Shown: positions 7,138 to 13,026 of the stretch, in pieces
Layout: each line of letters begins with the position of its first letter
How positions within the stretch are numbered: the stretch's first letter is position 1
Position numbers and translations under genes: made by a program
Notes under the pieces: model-generated
Seen by the model: the letters and a program-made list of their open reading frames with translations, nothing else
Databases searched by the model: none
Told to the model about the DNA's origin: nothing
Assembly (NCBI GenBank): GCA_003485715.1
Contig: DNIF01000012.1
Coordinates: 1-18,205 of the forward strand
Reading direction: 5' to 3'
From: Gammaproteobacteria bacterium
GTDB lineage: Bacteria > Pseudomonadota > Gammaproteobacteria > UBA7966
Length of the DNA stretch: 18,205 bases

Positions 7138-7889
7138 CCGGGCAGGCGCTCGGCGTCGAGCCGCCAGAGGGTCAGGAGCAGGAACAGGGTGATGGCGATG
7201 ATGAAGTAGGCGATATCCGCACTGGAGAAGAGCCCGCGCGAGAGGTCCTCGAAGTGGCGGATGAGGGACAGGTACGGAAACAGCCCGCTTACACCGCCGG
7301 GTTCGGTCTGCGAGGCCCAGTCGATGATCCAGAGGAACAGCAGCGCCCCGTAAGTGGCGACCGCCGCCACGGTGGGCTGATCGGTCAGCGCGGACATGAA
7401 CAGGCCTATCGCGGCGAAGGTGGCGAGCAGCAGGAACAGCGCCAGTGCACCGGCACCGACGAGGCCGTAGTCGAGTTCCGTACCTAGGCCGAGCGACAGC
7501 GGCATGAGGGTGGTGAGCAGCACCATGCAGGAGAGCAGGCCGACGAGCCCCAGGAACTTGCCCAGCACCACCTCGATGAGGGACACCGGCGCGGTGAGCA
7601 GCAGCACCAGAGTGCCGTTACGACGCTCCTCGGCGATGGATCGCATGGTGAGCATGGGTGCGACCATCAGCATCACGATGGCCGCTACCGCGAAAAGCGG
7701 CTGTGCCACCAGCTCGGTGATGCCGGGTGCGTCCGGCAGCGCGGCCAGCTCGCCCTGATTTTCCAGGATGAGTTCCATCTGAATGAGGAAGCTGTAGCCC
7801 AGGATGAACTGCACCACCGCCAGCACCACCCAGGCGAGCGGCGACAGAAACAGGTTGCGGAATTCACGCCAGGCGATGGTCTGGATCAT
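7134..7889 (-). CDS. ABC-2 type permease (Gld/NosY-like)
   Basis: A 251-residue membrane protein with about six helices, forming the transmembrane half of an ABC exporter. It begins MIQTIAWREFRNLFLSPLAWV, typical of this permease group, and has the cytoplasmic segment MRSIAEERRNGTLVLLLTAPV, in which the ATPase-contacting EERRNGT motif is visible. Hydrophobic spans follow at VLGKFLGLVGLLSCMVLLTT, GALALFLLLATFAAIGLFMS and the C-terminal AYFIIAITLFLLLTLWRL. It overlaps the ATPase stop and the GldG-like start by 4 bases each, which indicates one translationally coupled operon. No substrate can be inferred from the sequence. In pseudomonads and relatives, similar clusters exist without gliding motility. 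Confidence 0.9.
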   Translation of the reverse strand: MIQTIAWREFRNLFLSPLAWVVLAVVQFILGYSFLIQMELILENQGELAALPDAPGITELVAQPLFAVAAIVMLMVAPMLTMRSIAEERRNGTLVLLLTAPVSLIEVVLGKFLGLVGLLSCMVLLTTLMPLSLGLGTELDYGLVGAGALALFLLLATFAAIGLFMSALTDQPTVAAVATYGALLFLWIIDWASQTEPGGVSGLFPYLSLIRHFEDLSRGLFSSADIAYFIIAITLFLLLTLWRLDAERLPG

Positions 7890-8815
7890 GCGGCCTCTCC
7901 GCAGGTGAGCTGCACGAAGAGTTCCTCCAGCGAGCGGCGTTCCGGTACCAGCGAGAGCACGCCCCAGTCACCGGCGAGTGCGGCCTCGAGCAGACTCCGG
8001 GTGTTGAACCCCGGGCCGGTGGCGATGCGGCAACTTGTGCCTTCGCACGCGACCGCCGTGACGCCGGGCAGGCGCTCGATCACGGTCGCGGCTGGCGGGC
8101 GCTCACAATCCAGGCGCAGTCCTCCGCCCGTGGTTGCGGCCAGATCGCTCAGTGCTTCATCCAGCACGACCCGGCCCTGGTGCAGGATGATCACGCGATC
8201 ACAGACCGCCTGCACCTCGGGAAGGATGTGGGTGGAAAGGATCACGCCGTGCTCGCGACCAAGTTCACGGATGAGCCCGCGGATCTCGCGCTGCTGAATC
8301 GGGTCGAGACCCACCGTGGGTTCATCGAGGATCACCACGGGCGGGTTGTGGATGATGGCCTGGGCGATCCCCACGCGCTGCTGGAAGCCCTTGGACAGCC
8401 GACCGATGAGGCGGTGGCCGACCCCGTCGAGGCCGCTGCGGGCCTTGGCCCGCAGAACGGCTGAGGTCACATTCGCCGCAGGTACGCGCCGAAGGCGCGC
8501 GCAGTAGGCGAGATACTCATCCACCTTGAGCTCCCGGTAGACGGGCGGCTGTTCGGGCAGGAAGCCGAGCGCGGCACGCGCGGCCAGGGGGGCGGTATCG
8601 AGGTCGTGGCCGGCGACGCGGACGCTCCCGGTACTCGCTGCAAGTGCGCCCGTCAACATCTGCAAGGTGCTCGACTTGCCGGCCCCGTTAGGGCCGAGCA
8701 GACCCAGAACCTCCCCGCGCAGGAGACGGAGGCTCACCCCATCCACGGCGAGTAGGTCGCCGTAACGGCGAGACAGGCCCTCGGCCTCGATGAGGACGTC
8801 AGCGGGGGAATTCAT
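7886..8815 (-). CDS. ABC transporter ATP-binding protein (Gld/NosF-like)
   Basis: A 309-residue nucleotide-binding subunit for the permease downstream. Walker A is GPNGAGKSST (41-50), the Q-loop is FLPEQPP, the signature is LSKGFQQR (140-147) rather than LSGGQ, Walker B is VVILDEPTVGLDP (from 160), and the switch histidine is in STHIL (His196). LSKG signatures are usual in the ABC-2 exporters of the Gld, NosF and natA type. A C-terminal region of about 90 residues after the ATPase core matches the extra domain of this group. ATG 8815 is preferred because the family motif starts close behind it; an in-frame GTG at 8842 would add nine residues. No good ribosome-binding site precedes either. It is the first gene of the operon and is separated by 139 bases from rpmG, which runs the same way. 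Confidence 0.93.
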   Translation of the reverse strand: MNSPADVLIEAEGLSRRYGDLLAVDGVSLRLLRGEVLGLLGPNGAGKSSTLQMLTGALAASTGSVRVAGHDLDTAPLAARAALGFLPEQPPVYRELKVDEYLAYCARLRRVPAANVTSAVLRAKARSGLDGVGHRLIGRLSKGFQQRVGIAQAIIHNPPVVILDEPTVGLDPIQQREIRGLIRELGREHGVILSTHILPEVQAVCDRVIILHQGRVVLDEALSDLAATTGGGLRLDCERPPAATVIERLPGVTAVACEGTSCRIATGPGFNTRSLLEAALAGDWGVLSLVPERRSLEELFVQLTCGEAA

Positions 8816-8954
8816 GCGGCGCGCATTATGGCTGCTCGCCACTGGGGAGCAAGGGTGCGGCAGCAGCGCCGGGGGCCGGGACGCTCGTTCCGGGCCGCAA
8901 CGCTAGCGCCCGTGTGACCCTGCCTGGGCACGAGTACCCGCGGCGTGGCCCGTG

Positions 8955-9110
8955 CTACTTGATCTTCGCTTCCTTGTAGGCGACGTGTTTGCGCACCACC
9001 GGATCGTACTTCTTCATCTCCATCTTTTCCGGAACGTTCTTCTTGTTCTTGGAGGTGGTGTAGAAGTGCCCGGTGCCGGCGCTCGACACCATTCTGATCT
9101 TGTCCTGCAT
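8955..9110 (-). CDS. rpmG: 50S ribosomal protein L33
   Basis: A 51-residue basic protein, MQDKIRMVSSAGTGHFYTT to the C-terminal YKEAKIK. It lacks the four zinc-binding cysteines, so it is of the zinc-free L33 type common in Gammaproteobacteria. GGAG lies eight bases before the ATG. It follows rpmB by 30 bases on the same strand, the standard rpmB-rpmG pair, and is read from the promoter at 9437-9466. A clear U-run terminator is not visible in the 139 bases downstream. Confidence 0.97.
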   Translation of the reverse strand: MQDKIRMVSSAGTGHFYTTSKNKKNVPEKMEMKKYDPVVRKHVAYKEAKIK

Positions 9111-9140
9111 GGCGATTGCTCCGAAGGAGGGCGGGGCGCG

Positions 9141-9377
9141 TCAGACGCGCTCGCCGCGGGACAGGAGTTGGGCCACGACTACATCGATGCCGAGGCGATC
9201 GATGATGCGCATGCCGTGGTTGCTCACGCGCAGACGCACGAAGCGGCGCTCGCTCGCTAGCCAGAACCGGTGCCAGTGCAGATTGGGCAGGAAGCGACGG
9301 CGGGTCTTGTTGTTGGCGTGAGAGACCTTGTTGCCCGTTATCGGGCCCTTGCCGGTGACTTGGCAGACGCGTGACAT
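9141..9377 (-). CDS. rpmB: 50S ribosomal protein L28
   Basis: A 78-residue basic protein starting MSRVCQVTGKGPITGN and continuing NNKTRRRFLPNLHWHRFW, nearly collinear with E. coli L28 to the end (LLSRGERV). It has the conserved LRVSNHGMRIIDRLGID block. It is the first gene of the rpmB-rpmG pair. GAGG lies eight bases before the ATG. A sigma-70-type promoter lies 60-90 bases upstream. In E. coli radC precedes rpmB; here a Uma2 gene on the other strand and a repeat lie between them. Confidence 0.97.
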   Translation of the reverse strand: MSRVCQVTGKGPITGNKVSHANNKTRRRFLPNLHWHRFWLASERRFVRLRVSNHGMRIIDRLGIDVVVAQLLSRGERV

Positions 9378-9436
9378 CTTGGCAGACCTCGGGTGAGCTC
9401 GGCGCGGCGGGGCCGCAAACACAAAAAAGGGCGCGA

Positions 9437-9466
9437 AGCATAGCTCGGCCCGGCGGGGCCTTTCAA
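9437..9466 (-). promoter_or_regulatory. Putative sigma-70 promoter of rpmB-rpmG
   Basis: On the minus strand TTGAAA (9466-9461) is followed, after an 18-base GC-rich spacer, by TATGCT (9442-9437). Transcription would begin near 9430, giving a leader of about 50 bases before rpmB. The spacer itself contains GGCC-CCGCC-GGGCC-like symmetry. Confidence 0.65.
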
Positions 9467-9542
9467 TCCCGGCTTGTTTTCCCGACCCGTTGCCCTGCCA
9501 CGAGGCCGTAACGTCCGCAACCATTCGGTCAACGGGTACGAA

Positions 9543-9555
9543 CCCCCAGCGGGGG
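9543..9555. repeat. CCCCC-AGC-GGGGG stem-loop
   Basis: A 5-bp perfect stem with a 3-base loop in the rpmB/Uma2 intergenic region. It resembles the hairpins at 10228-10247 and 15764-15776. No U-run follows on either strand. Confidence 0.5.
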
Positions 9556-9624
9556 ATCACAAGCCATCCGGATACGCCACCGACTACTAGCATGGGCATG
9601 CCCCATCCGGAGACGGAGCCAACC

Positions 9625-10197
9625 ATGCAACGCGCCAAGTGGGTCCCCTGGAGCGAAGTCGAGTACCTGCGCGCCGAGCGCGAGGGGGTGCTGCGTCACG
9701 AGTACCTCGCCGGGCAGATCTTTGCCATGGCCGGCGGCAGCAAGGCACACAACATCATTGCCGGTAACGTCTTTGCAACTTTGAAGGCCTTCTTGCGTGG
9801 CCGCCCGTGCCGTGCCTTCATCGCCGACATGAAGGTGCGCCTGAAGCACGCGCAGAGTTACTACTACCCCGACGTGGTTGTCACCCGTCATCCCGGCGAC
9901 ATGGCACCCGAAGGCCCCGTGGACTACATCACCGAACCCGCGCTGATCATCGATGTGTTGTCGGCCAGCACCGAGACCACCGACCGCCGGGAGAAACTGC
10001 CTGCCTACATGCGGTTGCCGGGGCCGGTGGAATACGTGCTGATCGACAGCTCGAAGCGGCAGATCGAAATCTACCGCAAGGCCGAGACCGGTGAAGTCGT
10101 GCAGGAGATCCCGGCACCGGGAGAGTCCGTCAATGTGGACAGTGTGGGCCTCTGCCTCACCTTCGAGGCGATCTACGAGGATTCCGGGGTCGATTGA
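9625..10197 (+). CDS. Uma2 family (DUF820) putative endonuclease
   Basis: A 190-residue protein of the Uma2 family, which has a PD-(D/E)XK nuclease fold; members are abundant in cyanobacteria and scattered elsewhere, often multi-copy and mobile, with unknown targets. Visible family marks are RHEYLAGQIFAMAGGS (Glu26), YYPDVVV (Asp83), LIIDVLSASTETTDRREK (Asp110, Lys124) and YMRLPGPVEYVLID. In most members the second acidic position is Glu (VEVLSPST); here it is Asp, which the fold tolerates. ATG 9625 is preferred because GGAG precedes it and the family alignment starts there; the open frame extends back to 9490 without similarity. It is a single gene placed against the direction of its neighbours, breaking the rpmB/radC neighbourhood, and a palindromic repeat follows it. 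This suggests an inserted gene. Confidence 0.88.
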   Translation: MQRAKWVPWSEVEYLRAEREGVLRHEYLAGQIFAMAGGSKAHNIIAGNVFATLKAFLRGRPCRAFIADMKVRLKHAQSYYYPDVVVTRHPGDMAPEGPVDYITEPALIIDVLSASTETTDRREKLPAYMRLPGPVEYVLIDSSKRQIEIYRKAETGEVVQEIPAPGESVNVDSVGLCLTFEAIYEDSGVD

Positions 10198-10221
10198 CGT
10201 CGCGTCACCACGGCACACAGC

Positions 10222-10274
10222 GACTGGATCCCCGCCTGCGCGGGGATGACGGGGTGGTGCGGGGATGATGTGAT
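10222..10274. repeat. Palindromic intergenic repeat with partial second copy
   Basis: ATCCCCGC-CTGC-GCGGGGAT at 10228-10247 forms a perfect 8-bp stem with a 4-base loop, followed by GACGGGG. This is the core of a widespread proteobacterial intergenic repeat that, when translated, gives the familiar HPRAGGDP string. A partial copy GCGGGGATGA follows at 10259-10268, and a 14-base half-site lies at 4469-4482. It lies between the Uma2 and radC stop codons and may act on both transcripts as a 3' hairpin. Confidence 0.75.
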
Positions 10275-10291
10275 GCGCAGGGTGCGGGCCA

Positions 10292-10966
10292 CTACAGCAG
10301 CCCGCGCTCGGCGAGCGAGATCGGCTCGCCCTCGCCAACGACGAAGTGGTCGAGCAGACGGATCTCCACCAGGGCCAGGGCGTCGTGCAGGCGCTTGGTG
10401 AGCAACTCATCGGCCCGCGAGGGTTCGGCGACTCCCGATGGGTGATTGTGGGCGACGATGACGGCCGCGGCGTTGAGGGCGAGGGCGCGCTTGACGATCT
10501 CGCGTGGGTGCACTGCGGCCGAGTCGATGCTCCCCTGGAACAGTTCCTCGGCGGCCAGCACCCGATGGCGATTGTCGAGGAACAAGCCACAGAAGATCTC
10601 TCGCTCCCGCGCCCGGAGCCAGGCGGTGAGGTAGCGCCGCGTCACCTGCGGGTTCGCCAGGGCTTCGCCGCGGGCGAGGTCTGCTGCCAGATGACGCCGC
10701 GTCAGCTCGAGCGCGGCCTGTAGCAGGCAGAAGTGGGTCGTCCCGATGCCAGGGTGGGCACACAGGCGTTCGCGCGGAGTGTCCAAGAGGCCGCGGATGC
10801 CACCGAAGCTGCCTAGCAGTTCGCGTGCGAGGTCCACGGCTGTCCCGCCGCGACGGCCATGCCGGAGCAGAATGGCGAGTACCTCGGCATCGGAGAGGCG
10901 ACCAGCGCCCTGAGCGAGCAGGCGCTCGCGGGGGCGTTCTGCGGTGGGCCAGCACACGATGGACAT
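10292..10966 (-). CDS. radC: RadC family (JAB/MPN) protein
   Basis: A 224-residue protein, the same length as E. coli RadC (222) and collinear with it. The N-terminal half has the RPRERLLAQG and LSDAEVLAILLRHGRRG segments and a helix-hairpin-helix (HPGIGTTHFCLLQAALEL). The C-terminal MPN domain has EIFCGLFLDNRHRV and the JAMM metal motif HNHPSG (173-178) with Asp186. The old assignment to DNA repair was withdrawn for E. coli, and the role is unsettled; relatives occur near mobile elements. ATG 10966 is chosen because GGAGAT lies eight bases upstream; the open frame runs to 11023. It is divergent from coaBC across a 223-base gap. Confidence 0.95.
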   Translation of the reverse strand: MSIVCWPTAERPRERLLAQGAGRLSDAEVLAILLRHGRRGGTAVDLARELLGSFGGIRGLLDTPRERLCAHPGIGTTHFCLLQAALELTRRHLAADLARGEALANPQVTRRYLTAWLRAREREIFCGLFLDNRHRVLAAEELFQGSIDSAAVHPREIVKRALALNAAAVIVAHNHPSGVAEPSRADELLTKRLHDALALVEIRLLDHFVVGEGEPISLAERGLL

Positions 10967-11177
10967 GATTGTGGATCTCCATGGGACTGACCGGGGCTGT
11001 GGCGGGCGCGCGGCAGGAGACATCCCGGAAAGGCCCGCGCGAGAGCGGCCCTAGGCTCCTCCAAGCGGGGCGGGAGACTTCGCGGAATGCCTGCCAAGGC
11101 GTCAGCGACGCACTTTCCGGGAGCCCGGTCGCAGCGCCTGGATCTGGTTGCGGATGCCGGGCAGCGGTCTGGACCGC

Positions 11178-11183
11178 TATGCT
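11178..11183 (+). promoter_or_regulatory. Possible -10 element for a leaderless coaBC transcript
   Basis: TATGCT ends seven bases before the A of the coaBC ATG, the right distance for initiation at or next to the start codon. No Shine-Dalgarno is present before coaBC. There is no convincing -35 at 16-18 bases (TGCCGG at 11155-11160), so support is weak. Confidence 0.3.
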
Positions 11184-11189
11184 CCGCCC

Positions 11190-12422
11190 ATGCGCATCCT
11201 GCTCGGGGTAACGGCCGGCATAGCCGCCTACAAGGCGGCCGTTCTCGTCCGTGAACTCATACGCGCGGGTCACGAGGTCCGGGTGGTGATGACCCCGGCA
11301 GCCACCCGCTTCGTTGCGCCCCTCACCTTCCAGGCCCTGTCCGGCCATCCGGTGGCGACCCACGAGGACGACCCCGCAGCCTCCCAGACCGGCATGGACC
11401 ACATTGCGCTCGCGCGCTGGGCTGAGCGGATCCTGATTGCACCCGCCTCGGCCGACTTTCTGGCGCGACTGCGGGCCGGGATGGCCGATGATCTGCTGGC
11501 CACCCTGTGTCTGGCGGCCGAGGTCCCGATCTGTGTGGCGCCGGCGATGAATCGGCAGATGTGGTTGGCCGCGGCCACGCAGGACAACGTCGCCGCCCTC
11601 GCGGCCCGTGGTGTGACCGTTCTCGGGCCGGAGTCCGGCCTGCAGGCCTGTGGCGAAGACGGCCCGGGCCGCATGCTCGAGGCGCTGGAACTGGTCGCCC
11701 TGCTCGCTGTGCTGCCCGCCCCGGGCGCGCCTCGTCTGGACGGCCTCGCGGTCGTGGTGAGTGCCGGGCCGACCTTCGAGCCCATCGATCCGGTGCGCTT
11801 CCTCGGCAACCGCAGCAGTGGGCGCATGGGCTTTGCGCTGGCGCGCGCGGCGCAGGCGGCCGGTGCCAAGGTCACGCTCGTGCACGGGCCGGTGGCGCTG
11901 ACCCCGCCGGCCAACGTCGCACTGGTGCCGGTGGAGACCGCCGCTGCGCTACAGGCTGCCGTGCAGAGTGCAGCGACTGGCGCGGACATCTACATCGGCG
12001 CGGCAGCGGTGGCTGACTACACGCCGCTCACGCCGGCCAAGGCGAAGATCCGCAAGGAGGCGGGTGGCATCGCCGCGCTCGGGTTAGGCCAGACCGCGGA
12101 TATCATCGCCGGCCTCGCCGACAGCCACCCCGGGCTGTTTCGCGTCGCCTTCGCCGCCGAGACCGAAGACCTGGACGGCAACGCGCGTGCAAAGCTGGCG
12201 CGCAAGCGGGCGCACATGTTGGCCGCCAACCTCGTGGGCCAGCCGGGCAGCGGATTTGGCGATGCACCCAATGCCCTGACCGTTCACTGGCCGGATGGTC
12301 GTGCGCTCGCGCTCGGCACGGCCACCAAGGAGGCGCTTGCCGCCCAACTCGTCGCTCTCATCGCGGAGACCTTTCATGCACAGTGTCGCCCTGAGGGTCC
12401 TGGATCCGCGGATCGGGACTGA
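11190..12422 (+). CDS. coaBC: Bifunctional phosphopantothenoylcysteine decarboxylase / synthetase
   Basis: Two steps of coenzyme A synthesis in one 410-residue protein: CoaB joins cysteine to 4'-phosphopantothenate, and CoaC, a flavoprotein, decarboxylates the product. CoaC: GVTAGIAAYKAA (6-17), the catalytic His71 in DHIALARWAE, the substrate motif PAMNRQMW (118-125), and Cys154 in QACGEDGPGRM on the flap. CoaB starts near residue 184 with VVVSAGPTFEPIDPVRFLGN and RSSGRMGFALA, followed by IYIGAAAVADYTPLTPAKAKIR and the dimer-interface lysines. ATG 11190 is taken from the conserved MRILLGVTAG start; no ribosome-binding site precedes it. Its last 47 bases overlap dut in another frame, so the two are in one operon. 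Confidence 0.97.
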   Translation: MRILLGVTAGIAAYKAAVLVRELIRAGHEVRVVMTPAATRFVAPLTFQALSGHPVATHEDDPAASQTGMDHIALARWAERILIAPASADFLARLRAGMADDLLATLCLAAEVPICVAPAMNRQMWLAAATQDNVAALAARGVTVLGPESGLQACGEDGPGRMLEALELVALLAVLPAPGAPRLDGLAVVVSAGPTFEPIDPVRFLGNRSSGRMGFALARAAQAAGAKVTLVHGPVALTPPANVALVPVETAAALQAAVQSAATGADIYIGAAAVADYTPLTPAKAKIRKEAGGIAALGLGQTADIIAGLADSHPGLFRVAFAAETEDLDGNARAKLARKRAHMLAANLVGQPGSGFGDAPNALTVHWPDGRALALGTATKEALAAQLVALIAETFHAQCRPEGPGSADRD

Positions 12423-12831
12423 CCTGCCCTTGCCCGCCCGCGCGACTCCGGGTTCGGCCGGCGTCGATCTGCGCGCCCTGCTCGATGCCCCGCTAACGCT
12501 CGCACCCGGCCAGTGCGAGCTGCTGCGCACGGGGATCGCGATCCACCTCGGGCGCGACGACCTCGCGGCGGTCATCCTGCCGCGCTCGGGGCTCGGCCAT
12601 CGCCACGGGATCGTGCTTGGCAACCTCGTCGGACTCATCGATTCCGACTATCAGGGTGAGGTCATGGTCAGTTGCTGGAATCGAGGGGATGCCTTCTTTA
12701 CCATCGAGCCCGGCGACCGCATTGCGCAACTCGTTGTCGTGCCAGTGGTGCCGGTGCAGTTTCACACGGTGGACGCGTTCACGAGCAGCCAACGGGGCAG
12801 CGGTGGTTTCGGTCATTCCGGCCAGACCTGA
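12376..12831 (+). CDS. dut: Deoxyuridine 5'-triphosphate nucleotidohydrolase (dUTPase)
   Basis: Cleaves dUTP to dUMP and pyrophosphate, which keeps uracil out of DNA and feeds dTMP synthesis; acts as a homotrimer. The 151-residue protein has all five dUTPase motifs in order: GSAGVDLRA (26-34), PRSGLGHRHG (69-78), GLIDSDYQGE (86-95, catalytic Asp91 region), RIAQLV (115-120) and RGSGGFGHSG (140-149). The Phe of motif 5 that stacks on uracil is present. ATG 12376 is preceded by GGAGACCTTTC and lies inside the end of coaBC. A stem-loop follows 35 bases after the stop. Confidence 0.97.
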   Translation: MHSVALRVLDPRIGTDLPLPARATPGSAGVDLRALLDAPLTLAPGQCELLRTGIAIHLGRDDLAAVILPRSGLGHRHGIVLGNLVGLIDSDYQGEVMVSCWNRGDAFFTIEPGDRIAQLVVVPVVPVQFHTVDAFTSSQRGSGGFGHSGQT

Positions 12832-12865
12832 GTCTTGGGCCCGAACGGGTGGCGCGGGGCCGGTG

Positions 12866-12880
12866 GCCTCGATCCGAGGC
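12866..12880. other. Stem-loop after dut
   Basis: GCCTCG-ATC-CGAGGC is a perfect 6-bp stem with a 3-base loop, 35 bases downstream of the dut stop. GAAAGCGGG follows rather than a U-run, so it is not a standard terminator; it could stabilise the 3' end of the coaBC-dut message. Confidence 0.35.
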
Positions 12881-13026
12881 GAAAGCGGGCGCGCAGCAAT
12901 GGACTTTATCGGGCAGACTGCTGAGATGAGCGCGCCGGCACGGTGTCGGACGGCCAATTTCGGTTGGATCCACCTACCACGCCTGGCCACCATCGAACGA
13001 GTCGCGGGCACGACGAAGGGCAATCG

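Noticed and set aside
8843..8954. Terminator between rpmG and the ABC ATPase gene
   Set aside because: Only weak, mismatched GC-rich stems without a U-run; nothing convincing.
10407..11885. 492-residue minus-strand open frame opposite coaBC and radC
   Set aside because: It covers two well-identified genes in other frames and has no recognisable domain.
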